Assembly (NCBI RefSeq): GCF_000720135.1 | Contig: NZ_JOIU01000035.1 | Coordinates: 7,090 to 71,089 of the forward strand | Reading direction: 5' to 3' | Length of the DNA stretch: 64,000 nucleotides | Source of the DNA: Streptomyces sp. NRRL S-1022 | Lineage (GTDB): Bacteria; Actinomycetota; Actinomycetes; Streptomycetales; Streptomycetaceae | In this document: positions 17,045-24,787 of the stretch, piece by piece | How the letters are laid out: each line of letters opens with the position of its first letter | How positions within the stretch are numbered: position 1 is the stretch's first letter | The notes under the pieces: model-generated | What the model was told of the DNA's origin: nothing | What the model saw: the letters and a program-made list of their open reading frames with translations, nothing else | Database searches by the model: none | Program-made: the position numbers and the translations under genes

Positions 17045-18883
17045 TCAGCCGAGGGCGCGGTCCAGGTTGAACGCGGCGCTGATCAGGGACAGGTGGGTGA
17101 ACGCCTGCGGGAAATTGCCCTGTTGCTCCCCGGTGCGGCCGATCTCCTCGGCGTACAGGCCGAGATGGTTGGCGTAGGTGAGCATCTTCTCGAAGGCCAG
17201 CCGGGCCTCGTCGAGCCGGCCGGCCCGCACGAGTGCCTCGACGTACCAGAACGAGCAGATGGAGAAGGTGCCCTCGTCACCGCGCAGGCCGTCGGGGCTG
17301 GCCTGCGGGTCGTAGCGGTAGACGAGGGAGTCGGAGACGAGGTCCTCGGTGAGCGCGTCCAGGGTGGACAGCCACTTGGGGTCGGTGGGGGCGATGAACT
17401 TGGCGAGGGGCATCATCAGCAGGGAGGCGTCCAGCACGTCACCGCCCTCGTACTGCACGAAGGCACGCCGGCGCTCCGACCAGCCGCGGTCCATGATCCG
17501 CCGGTAGATGGTGTCGCGGGCCTGGCGCCAGCGCCGGTGGTCGGCCGGGAGGCCGCGGTGGGTGGCGAGGCGGATGGCGCGCTCGATCGCGACCCAGCAC
17601 ATCAGCCGCGAGTACAGGAAGTCCTTCCGTCCGCCGCGGGTCTCCCAGACGCCCTCGTCGGGCTGGTCCCAGTTGTCGCAGACCCAGTCGACCAGGTGGC
17701 ACACGTCGTCCCACTGGCCGCTGGGGATGGGCTGGGCCCACTTGTCGTAGAGGTAGATGGAGTCGATCAGGGCGCCGTAGATGTCGAGCTGGAGCTGGCC
17801 GACGGCGGCGTTGCCGATCCGGACCGGGGCCGAGCCCCGGTGGCCCTCCAGGTGCGGCAGCACGCGTTCGGGCAGGTCGGCTCTGCCGTCGATGCCGTAC
17901 ATGATCTGCAGCGGGCCGGAGCCGTCGCCGCAGCCGGGGCTGATGTGCGTGGTCAGGAACCGCATGAACGCCTCGGCCTCGCCGCTGAAGCCGAGCCGCA
18001 GCAGTGCGTAGACGGCGAAGGCGGCGTCCCGCACCCACACGTACCGGTAGTCCCAGTTGCGCTCGCCGCCGAGCTGTTCGGGCAGGCTGGTGGTGGGGGC
18101 GGCGATGATGGCGCCGGTGGGGGCGTAGGTGAGGAGCTTGAGGGTGAGCGCGGAGCGGTGCACCATCTCGCGCCAGCGGCCCCGGTAGCGGGACTGGTGC
18201 AGCCAGCGCCGCCAGTAGGCCACCGTGGCGTTGAACTCGTGTTCCGCCTCGGCGTGGGCGCAGCCGCGCGGGGCGACCGCGCCGTCGACCTGGTCGAGGG
18301 CGAACACCGCGGACTCGCCCTCGCTCAGCTTGAAATCGGCCCGGGCGTCGCGGGCGTCGCACTCCAGGGCGACGGTCGAGGTGAGCGCGAGCGACCGGAC
18401 GGACGACTCGAACAGGACCAGGCCGTCCACGGTGCGCACGGTGTGGGCGACGGCGCCGTAGTCGAAGCGGGGGGCGACCAGCATCCGGAAGGGGACGGTG
18501 CCGCGGACGCACACCACGCGCCGGATCAGCCGGTGCCGGCCGGTCTCGTGGGGGGCCTCCGCCGCGACCGGCATGAAGTCCTGCACCTCACCGACGCCGT
18601 CCTCGGTGAAGAACCGGGTGATCAGCACGTTGGTGTCGGGGAAGTAGAACTGCTTGGTACGGGCGGGTACGGCGGCGGCCAGTTCGAAGGAGCCGCCGCG
18701 CTCGGCGTCCAGGATCGCCGCGAAGATGCTGGGGGCGTCGAAGGCGGGGCAGCAGTACCAGTCGATCGTGCCGTTGCTGCCGACCAGGGCCACCGTGCGC
18801 AGGTCGCCGATGAGTCCGTGCTCGGCGATGGGCAGGTAGCGGGGGCCGCGCGGGGGGTCCTCGGGATACGGCGTGTGGACCAT
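17045..18883 (-). CDS. GH15-family glycosidase (glucoamylase/trehalase type)
   Basis: The 612-residue cytoplasmic enzyme shows the GH15 plan: an N-terminal beta-rich domain (AEHGLIGDLRTVALVGSNG, IDWYCCPAFDAPS) and a C-terminal (alpha/alpha)6 barrel from ~230. Likely catalytic acids lie in DEGVWETRGGRKD (general acid) and YAEEIGRTGEQQGNFPQAFTH (base). The segment GERNWDYRYVWVRDAAF binds the non-reducing glucose. Actinobacterial homologues include true trehalases, so trehalose is a possible substrate. The GH65 pair at 24.8-27.9 kb may act on related sugars. There is no signal peptide. Confidence 0.9.
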   Translation of the reverse strand: MVHTPYPEDPPRGPRYLPIAEHGLIGDLRTVALVGSNGTIDWYCCPAFDAPSIFAAILDAERGGSFELAAAVPARTKQFYFPDTNVLITRFFTEDGVGEVQDFMPVAAEAPHETGRHRLIRRVVCVRGTVPFRMLVAPRFDYGAVAHTVRTVDGLVLFESSVRSLALTSTVALECDARDARADFKLSEGESAVFALDQVDGAVAPRGCAHAEAEHEFNATVAYWRRWLHQSRYRGRWREMVHRSALTLKLLTYAPTGAIIAAPTTSLPEQLGGERNWDYRYVWVRDAAFAVYALLRLGFSGEAEAFMRFLTTHISPGCGDGSGPLQIMYGIDGRADLPERVLPHLEGHRGSAPVRIGNAAVGQLQLDIYGALIDSIYLYDKWAQPIPSGQWDDVCHLVDWVCDNWDQPDEGVWETRGGRKDFLYSRLMCWVAIERAIRLATHRGLPADHRRWRQARDTIYRRIMDRGWSERRRAFVQYEGGDVLDASLLMMPLAKFIAPTDPKWLSTLDALTEDLVSDSLVYRYDPQASPDGLRGDEGTFSICSFWYVEALVRAGRLDEARLAFEKMLTYANHLGLYAEEIGRTGEQQGNFPQAFTHLSLISAAFNLDRALG

Positions 18884-19113
18884 CGGCGGCCTCCCGGTCG
18901 GGGCTGTGGTCTCGTCCGGTGTACGGGATTCTCCCGCTTTCGGATATTTTCCAGCTTAGGGGGGAGTGGATCCGTGTGGCGTGGGAAGGTGCCCTTCACC
19001 CTTCCCCGGGGCGCTTCGGGATGCACGCTGCGCCGGGGAGGGGAATGGTGAGAGTGTGCTCCGTTCGGAGGCACCGGCACGGATGCGGTCATCCGGACCG
19101 AGGAGGAGGCATC

Positions 19114-19320
19114 ATGTCGACATCCACACCCGAAGAGTCCCGTTCGTCGGACGACGTCTGCACCCCGGACGCCCTGCTCCACTCCGCGCCCCCCGGGGAC
19201 GTCACCCCTGAGGACCTGGTGATGGCGGCGGGCAGGGACGTCACACCGAAGACCCTCGACTGGGCGCGTCGCAAGCTGGAGTCGGAGGGCACGGCTGCCA
19301 TCGAGAAGCTGCTGCCCTAG
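19114..19320 (+). CDS. Small hypothetical protein
   Basis: The 68-residue soluble protein contains DVTPEDLVMAAGRDVTPKTLDWARRKLESEG and no recognised domain. The ATG at 19114 has AGGAGGAGG directly upstream, which fixes the start. It converges with the DUF5709 gene across a strong hairpin. Confidence 0.72.
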   Translation: MSTSTPEESRSSDDVCTPDALLHSAPPGDVTPEDLVMAAGRDVTPKTLDWARRKLESEGTAAIEKLLP

Positions 19321-19355
19321 GGCGGTCCGGGGATTTCCGGGACGGCAACGGGGAA

Positions 19356-19383
19356 CCGGCCGGGCGCATTCGCGCCCGGCCGG
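19356..19383. terminator. Bidirectional hairpin between convergent genes
   Basis: A perfect 12-bp GC stem (19356-19367 with 19372-19383) closes an ATTC tetraloop. It sits between the stop of the small gene on the plus strand and that of the DUF5709 gene on the minus strand, so it can serve both. Confidence 0.8.
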
Positions 19384-19426
19384 TGGTGTGTGCGCGCCGG
19401 CCCGACGGCCGCCGGCGGGGGTCCGC

Positions 19427-19915
19427 CTACTCCGGCAGTTCCGTCTCGTCCGGTACGACGTGCATCGCGGCCTCCTCCGCCCCGGCCGCTCCCCCGTCGA
19501 TGCCCACGTCCCGGGCGACCTCTTCCTTGGTGGTGTCGGTGTGGGCACCCTCGTCCGGGGCGACGAGCCGCCCGGCGCGGGCCTCGCCGGCCTCGGGATC
19601 GACCGGTTCGCCCTCGCCGCCGGGGAGGTCGCCGATGTCGTCGCCGGGCGGTGCGGTCACGTCCGGGACCTCCTGGCCGAGCCGTTCGTCCAGGGTCTCG
19701 CCGGCCTGCTGTTCGGCGGCGGTCGTGCCGTGCCGGGTGACGCCCAGGGGGCGTTCGGGCGGGGAGTAGCCCTCGTCGAGCATGTCGTCGTAGGTGCGTT
19801 CGCCGACCGCGTCCTGCAGGTCCAGGGGCCCGGCGTCCTCCTGTTCCTCGTTGGTGCCCGTGGGCTGGTAGGCGTCGTCCGCCATGGGGGTCTGCTCGGA
19901 CTGCTGGTCGCTCAT
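19427..19915 (-). CDS. DUF5709 family protein
   Basis: The 162-residue protein is very acidic and probably disordered. It carries the family signatures DDAYQPTGTNEEQEDAGPLD near the N terminus and LDEGYSPPERPLGVTRHG in the middle. Function is unknown; the family is actinobacterial. ATG at 19915 follows AGGAGG, so the longer upstream extension is not used. Confidence 0.85.
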   Translation of the reverse strand: MSDQQSEQTPMADDAYQPTGTNEEQEDAGPLDLQDAVGERTYDDMLDEGYSPPERPLGVTRHGTTAAEQQAGETLDERLGQEVPDVTAPPGDDIGDLPGGEGEPVDPEAGEARAGRLVAPDEGAHTDTTKEEVARDVGIDGGAAGAEEAAMHVVPDETELPE

Positions 19916-20014
19916 GGTCGCCTCCTGCGGGGGTTGTCGGACGGTCCCGGTCCGCGTTTCCCGTGGCCGGATCATTAACCCCGTGTCGTCGACCCCGCGG
20001 GCGCCCGGACGGAT

Positions 20015-20128
20015 CGGCCGCCGGCCCTGATCCGCTCCTGCCGCGTCACGGAGCCGCGGACGCGGTGCCGGGCCGGGGGCGGTGCCCCGGTCCGAGCGGG
20101 GAGGGACGGAGCGGATCAGGGGCGGCCG
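20015..20128. repeat. Long imperfect inverted repeat in intergenic region
   Basis: CCCTGATCCGCTCC (20025-20038) is repeated inverted at 20108-20121, and the flanking CGGCCGC/GCGGCCG pair extends the arms to about 21 matched bases with a 3-base bulge. The arms are 69 bases apart. The 344-base gap between the DUF5709 gene and the flippase gene contains no other feature I can support. It could fold as an RNA structure in either direction. Confidence 0.6.
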
Positions 20129-20259
20129 TGAGGGGAGGCGTTTCCCGCGCTTGACAGCCTTGTGTCATCCACCCGTACCTGCAACCCATGTGCAGTAAAG
20201 GGCGGGGAAAGCCGCGCCGGGCCGTGGCGCGGCGGGCGCGCGGGAAACTCCCCCGGCGC

Positions 20260-21207
20260 TCACAGGGCCTTGCGGCGCACCAGCACCGCCAGCACCAGCA
20301 GACCGGGAAGCAGCGGCAGCCACACGGTCAGCAGCCGGTAGCCGAGCACCGCGGACGCGGCGGCGGCGCCGGGGGTGCCGGCGGCGGTGAACGCGAGGGC
20401 CAGTGCGGCGTCCAGCGAGCCGAAGCCGCCCGGTGTGGGCAGCAGCGCGGCGGCGCTGCTGGCGGCGAGGTACAGCAGGACGACCTGGAGCGGGGCGAGG
20501 GGCAGACCGACGGCCCGGGTGACGGCCACGAGGACCAGGGCGTGCAGCAGGGCGAAGGCCACGGAGCCGCCCCACAGAGCCGCCGCGCGGACCGGGCAGG
20601 CGTGCAGCGCGCGGATGTCGGCCAGGACGGCGGCGAGCGGCCGCCGGCAGCGCGGCCACAGGGGGCTGGCGAGCAGGACCGCCGCGAGGGCGGCGACGCC
20701 CACGGCGACGGCGACCGCCGCCAGGGAGAAGCGCGGGAGGCGCAGCAGGCCCGGGCAGGCCGGGGCGAGCAGCGCGATCAGCGTCAGGCGGGCGGTGGCG
20801 CCGGCGGCGGCCTTGACGGCGAGCGCGCCGGCCGAGCGCCCGGCCGGCAGCCCGCAGCGCATCAGGAACCGCAGGTTCACCGCGCCCGCGCCGAGCCCCG
20901 CGGGCAGCAGGTGGTTGGCGGCGGAGGCGGCGAACTGGGCCGCGACCAGCCGGGGTCCGGGCAGCCGCGGGACGACGGCGCCCTGCTGGGCGAGCGCGGA
21001 GGCCGCCCAGGTGCCCAGCGCCGCCGCCGCGCCGACCAGCAGCCAGCCCTGGTCGGCGACCGCCAGCCGTCCGGCCCCGCTCTCGACGGCGGGCCAGTGC
21101 CGGCGGGCCAGGTACACCGCGCCGAGCAGGAGGACGAGGCAGACGCCGGCCTGCCAGCGGGCGTGCCGGCGGCCGAGGGTGGGGGCGAGTCCGGCGGGCG
21201 CCGTCAT
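20260..21207 (-). CDS. Flippase-like integral membrane protein (LPG-synthase TM / UPF0104 type)
   Basis: The 315-residue protein has about eight hydrophobic helices and the motif set of the lysylphosphatidylglycerol-synthase transmembrane family, including AANHLLPAGLGAGAVNLRFL and a late AALLPTPGGFGSLDAALAL. Relatives move or modify lipid-linked substrates. The ATG overlaps the upstream GT-C stop as ATGA, so translation is coupled. The pair suggests transfer of sugars from a polyprenyl carrier plus movement of the carrier lipid. Confidence 0.83.
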   Translation of the reverse strand: MTAPAGLAPTLGRRHARWQAGVCLVLLLGAVYLARRHWPAVESGAGRLAVADQGWLLVGAAAALGTWAASALAQQGAVVPRLPGPRLVAAQFAASAANHLLPAGLGAGAVNLRFLMRCGLPAGRSAGALAVKAAAGATARLTLIALLAPACPGLLRLPRFSLAAVAVAVGVAALAAVLLASPLWPRCRRPLAAVLADIRALHACPVRAAALWGGSVAFALLHALVLVAVTRAVGLPLAPLQVVLLYLAASSAAALLPTPGGFGSLDAALALAFTAAGTPGAAAASAVLGYRLLTVWLPLLPGLLVLAVLVRRKAL

Positions 21208-22772
21208 GAGCCGGCGCCCGGTACGGCGTAGTAGATCCGGACCGTGCCGGCGGGGACGGACCGCCAGGCGCGGGCGTAGCCGGGCGGCGCGGAACCGGTC
21301 GGCACCAGCACGGCGACCGGCGTGTGCCGCGCGGCCCCGGCGATGCCGTCCTCGGTGGCGTTGGCGTTGGGCCCGGCCGTCGCGGCCGAGCCGCAGCCGG
21401 CGGCGAAGGCGACCGGCAGGGCCTCGTGGCCGGCGACCAGGCAGGGCGGGCGCACACCGGTGCGGCGCAGTGCGGCCGCGGTGCGCGTCCACTCCCGGTG
21501 GGCGGCGGTGGTGTGGCCCACGGTGTGCAGGAGCACGGCGAGCTGCACCGCGAGGTGGGCGGCGAGCCCGGCGCAGACCAGCACCACGGCGACCGGACGG
21601 ACGGCCGGGCGCGGGGCCGGGGGCAGGGCCGGGCGCCGGGGCAGGTGCGGGAGCAGGAGCGGGGCGGTGCGCGGGGTGGAGCGCCGGGGCCGGCGGGGTG
21701 CCCGGGGCGGGGCGGTCGTCAGATGGAAGAGGGCGTCCGCGACGGGCACGGCGAGCAGGGCGTAGGCCGGGAGGAGGAAGCGGGGGGCCGCGTAGCCGAT
21801 CAGGAAGAGGTAGGGGAAGGCGGCGGTCGCCGCGCAGCCGAGCGGGAGTGCCGTGGCCGTCGTGCGCCGGGTGCGGACGGCGACGGCCAGGGCGAGCGCG
21901 GCGAGCAGCGGCAGGGTGAACCACCAGAGGGTGAGCAGCGGGTGCGGGAGGGCGCCGGTGCAGGGCCGGCACAGCGTGCGCCCGCCCAGGCTGCGCAGCT
22001 GGTCCACGACGGCGACGTGCCAGCCGAGACCGCCCTGGATCGCCGAGGCCTCGGACAGCCGCCGCGCCAGGCCGCCGTAGCCGGTGTACGCCTCGATCAC
22101 CCACTCGGCGGCTCCGGCGGCGAGCCCGGTGAGCAGGGCGGGCAGGGCATGCCGGCGGTGGCGCGCCAGAGCGAGGACGAGCAGGGGCAGAGCCGCCCAG
22201 ACCGCGTCCACCGGCCGCATCCACGCCATGAGTGCCGCGCTGCCCGCCAGCCCCCACAGGGCGCCGGGCCCGGTGCGGGAGCGCAGGAAGCAGCCGGTGG
22301 CGGCCAGGGCGCCGACGGCTACCCAGTAGTTGGGCATGGCCTGGGGGCCGTAGAACAAGGTCACCCAGAGGGAGGCGAACAGGGCGCCGCCGAGGGCGAG
22401 GACGCGGGCGGGGAACAGTCCGCGCCAGGCGCGCAGGGCCAGGTACAGGGCGAGCCCGGAGAGCAGAGCGAGGTGGACCCGCAGCAGGGGGGTGGACGAC
22501 GACCAGGACGCGATGGGCGCGACCAGCAGGGAGATGCCCCGGGCACGGGGTGCGCTGAAGAAGGACGCGGGGGCGTGGCCGCTGACCTGGCTGACGTACA
22601 CCGTCTCGTCCCAGCCGAGGCCCATCCCGGGCCGGACCAGGACGAGTTGGGCCACGGTGAAGGCCGCGGCGACGGCCGCGAGCGGCCAGGCGGTGCGTGG
22701 CGGGCCGGCGGACGGGCGCCGCGCACGCGCACGGCTCGCCGTGGCGACTGCCGCGTGCGCACTGCCGGTCAT
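21204..22772 (-). CDS. GT-C fold polytopic glycosyltransferase (GT39-like)
   Basis: The 522-residue protein has about ten to twelve hydrophobic segments. The first extracytoplasmic loop has the GT-C acidic motif GWDETVYVSQVSG, where the Asp and Glu pair is catalytic. A C-terminal soluble region follows. GT-C enzymes use polyprenyl-phosphate sugars outside the membrane. It leads an operon with the flippase-like gene and is divergent from a BlaI/M56 pair with shared operator sites. Confidence 0.82.
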   Translation of the reverse strand: MTGSAHAAVATASRARARRPSAGPPRTAWPLAAVAAAFTVAQLVLVRPGMGLGWDETVYVSQVSGHAPASFFSAPRARGISLLVAPIASWSSSTPLLRVHLALLSGLALYLALRAWRGLFPARVLALGGALFASLWVTLFYGPQAMPNYWVAVGALAATGCFLRSRTGPGALWGLAGSAALMAWMRPVDAVWAALPLLVLALARHRRHALPALLTGLAAGAAEWVIEAYTGYGGLARRLSEASAIQGGLGWHVAVVDQLRSLGGRTLCRPCTGALPHPLLTLWWFTLPLLAALALAVAVRTRRTTATALPLGCAATAAFPYLFLIGYAAPRFLLPAYALLAVPVADALFHLTTAPPRAPRRPRRSTPRTAPLLLPHLPRRPALPPAPRPAVRPVAVVLVCAGLAAHLAVQLAVLLHTVGHTTAAHREWTRTAAALRRTGVRPPCLVAGHEALPVAFAAGCGSAATAGPNANATEDGIAGAARHTPVAVLVPTGSAPPGYARAWRSVPAGTVRIYYAVPGAGS

Positions 22773-22788
22773 GGACCACCCCTCCGTC

Positions 22789-22832
22789 CCCTACAGGTCG
22801 TAGGGCCCGACGCCACCCTACGGCCTGTAGGG
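22789..22832. promoter_or_regulatory. Two BlaI-type operators ahead of the GT-C/flippase operon
   Basis: CCCTACAGGTCGTAGGG (22789-22805) and CCCTACGGCCTGTAGGG (22816-22832) are each a perfect 6-bp dyad with a 5-base spacer, 27 bases centre to centre. They lie 17-60 bases upstream of the GT-C start. A third copy stands at the blaI-like gene, which ties the operon to that regulator. Confidence 0.8.
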
Positions 22833-22916
22833 CCGAGGGAGGGAGCCGGGGAACACGGCTCAACCTAACCCGGACCACCCGGCGATGCCCGGCTGACGGG
22901 GCCAACCGGCCGACGG

Positions 22917-22933
22917 CCCTACGCGCTGTAAGG
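22917..22933. promoter_or_regulatory. Third BlaI-type operator, at the blaI-like gene
   Basis: CCCTACGCGCTGTAAGG differs by one base from the dyad seen twice at 22789-22832. It overlaps a plausible -10 element TAAGGT (22929-22934) only seven bases before the ATG, so the transcript may be leaderless and autorepressed. Confidence 0.75.
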
Positions 22934-22940
22934 TTGGGGC

Positions 22941-23324
22941 ATGGCTGGCACAGGGTCCCGCGGCAGGGCGGAGCGGCGCAGCGCCGGGGCGCTGGAGAGC
23001 GAGGTGCTGGCCGCGCTCTGGGCCACCGAGCGGCCGCTGACACCGGCCGAGATCCAGCACGGGATCGGGGGCGGCCTCGCCTACAACACGGTCCACACGA
23101 TCCTCAAACGCCTGTACGACAAGGGGCTGGTGCTGCGGGACGCCGACGGGCGGCGCGGCGCGTACCGGCCGGCCAAGAACGCGGCCGAGCTGACCGCGCA
23201 GGCGATGCACGAGGCCCTGGACCGGGGGCCGGACCCGATCGCTGCGCTCCAGCAGTTCGTGACCGGGCTGAGTGCCGAGGAAGAGCGGGCGCTGCGCGAG
23301 CTGCTCGCCGGAGGCGGCGTGTGA
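22941..23324 (+). CDS. BlaI/MecI/CopY-family repressor
   Basis: The 127-residue protein has a winged-helix DNA-binding domain in residues ~16-85 (LESEVLAALWATERPLTPAE, NTVHTILKRLYDKGLV) and a C-terminal dimerisation helix (LSAEEERALREL). BlaI repressors are inactivated when a partner membrane protease senses its signal. The M56 peptidase gene follows after 41 bases. Operator-like dyads sit at its own promoter and at the divergent GT-C operon. Confidence 0.92.
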   Translation: MAGTGSRGRAERRSAGALESEVLAALWATERPLTPAEIQHGIGGGLAYNTVHTILKRLYDKGLVLRDADGRRGAYRPAKNAAELTAQAMHEALDRGPDPIAALQQFVTGLSAEEERALRELLAGGGV

Positions 23325-23365
23325 GGCCGGGCCCATGAGCGGAAGCGGACGGTGAGGTACGGCGC

Positions 23366-24259
23366 ATGAGGTTCGCTGTGTACGCCCCGCTGGTGCTGTC
23401 GCTGCTGTTGTCGGCGCTCGCTCCCGTGCTCGCCCGGCGGGCCGAGCCGGCGCTCGCCGCGCGCGTGCTGGCCCCGGCCGCGGTGCTCACGGCGGCGGCC
23501 ACCGTGTGGTCGCTCGTGCTGCTGGCCGCCGCGCTGCTCGGGGACGTGCCGCCGCTGGTGCGCGAGGCCCGGGAGGACGGGCGTCCGTTCACCGATCCGG
23601 TGCCGGAGGCGATCGGGCTCGCCGCGTGCCTGGCGCTGGCGGTCGTCGCCCTGCGGCTGCGCCGGGCCGTGCGGGCCGAGCGGAGCACGCGGCGGGCGCT
23701 GCGACGGCTCGCCGCGGGGCAGCCGGGGGACACCGAGCTGATCGTCGCCGCCTCCGAGGTGCCGCGGGCGTTCGCGATCCCGGGCCGGCCGGGCCGGATC
23801 CTGGTGACCTCGGCGATGCTGGGTGCGCTGGGGCCCGCCGAGCGGCGGGTGCTCCTCGCGCACGAGCGGGCCCATCTCACGCACCGGCACGGGCTGGTGG
23901 TGACGGCGGTGACGCTCGCCGCGGCGGCCGATCCGCTGCTGGGTCCGGTGCGCACGGCGGTCGTCTTCCTGGTGGAGCGCTGGGCCGACGAGCGGGCGGC
24001 GGCCGCGGTCGGGGACCGGCGGGTGACGGCGCGGGCACTGGCCCGGGCCGCGCTCACCGCGGGCCGCACCGGCACGGTGTGCGCCCTGCAGTTCACCGAC
24101 CGGGCGGTCACCCGCCGCATCGCGGCCCTGCAGACCGGCCCGCCCCCGTTCCTGTGGCCCGTCGCGCTGGTCGCCCTCGCCCTCGGCACGCTCCCGGCGC
24201 TCCTCGCCGCCGACGCCACCGGCGACCTGCTGGGACTGCTCTCCGCCATGCTCGACTGA
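23366..24259 (+). CDS. M56-family (BlaR1-like) membrane metallopeptidase without external sensor
   Basis: The 297-residue protein has N-terminal helices (~5-25, ~36-60, ~83-97), a cytoplasmic zinc-protease domain with HERAH (His166, Glu167, His170) and ERWADERAAAAVGD supplying the third ligand, and a C-terminal helix. It lacks the penicillin-binding sensor domain of BlaR1, so any signal must be read by the membrane part. With the BlaI gene it forms the usual two-gene signalling unit. Confidence 0.9.
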   Translation: MRFAVYAPLVLSLLLSALAPVLARRAEPALAARVLAPAAVLTAAATVWSLVLLAAALLGDVPPLVREAREDGRPFTDPVPEAIGLAACLALAVVALRLRRAVRAERSTRRALRRLAAGQPGDTELIVAASEVPRAFAIPGRPGRILVTSAMLGALGPAERRVLLAHERAHLTHRHGLVVTAVTLAAAADPLLGPVRTAVVFLVERWADERAAAAVGDRRVTARALARAALTAGRTGTVCALQFTDRAVTRRIAALQTGPPPFLWPVALVALALGTLPALLAADATGDLLGLLSAMLD

Positions 24260-24318
24260 CCGACACCGCCCGACCACTGCCCGAATCACGATCCACCGCC
24301 CCGACCGCCCCGGAGCCC

Positions 24319-24743
24319 GATCCACCGCCGCGGTCGACCCGGAGCCGCTGCCCGACGCGGCCGACCGACCGGCAGCGCTCAGCCGCTGCCCGGGGCCGGG
24401 ATCGGCGGCCCGCCCCAGAGCCTGCGATCCACCGCCGCGGTCGACCCGCAGCCGCTGCCCGACGCGGCCGACCGGCAGGCGGGGGTCAGCCTCTGCCCCG
24501 AGGGCCAGGAACAGCGACCCGCCCCCGAGCCCGATCCACCGCCGCGGTCGACCCGGAGCCGCTGCCCGACGCGGCCGACCGGCAGGGCTCAGCCGCTGCC
24601 CAGGGGGCCAGGAACAGCGACCCGCCCCAGAGCCTGCGATCCACCGCCGCGGTCAACCCGCAGCCGCTGCCCGGCGCGGCCGGCCGACCGGCAGCGCTCA
24701 GCCGCTGCCCGGGGCCGGGGACGGTGGTCCGTCCCGGAGGCTG
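24319..24743. repeat. ~106-bp tandem repeat array, four copies
   Basis: Units begin with GATCCACCGCCGCGGTC (TCAACC-type in the last) at 24319, 24426, 24533 and 24638, giving lengths 107, 107, 105 and 106. A degenerate fifth start at 24744 runs into the 3' end of the GH65 gene. A partial start also lies at 24289. Most units carry a TCAGCC-type block like the one holding the GH65 stop codon. The array fills the 528 bases between the M56 and GH65 genes; no gene is supported inside it. Confidence 0.88.
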
Positions 24744-24787
24744 CGATCCGGTGCCCCCGTCGTCCTGGGGCCGCCGGCCGGTGGGGG

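Noticed and set aside
20151..20180. TTGACA promoter box
   Set aside because: No good -10 at the right distance and no gene downstream on that strand.
24319..24743. CRISPR array
   Set aside because: Units are contiguous ~106-bp repeats without spacers and no cas genes are near.
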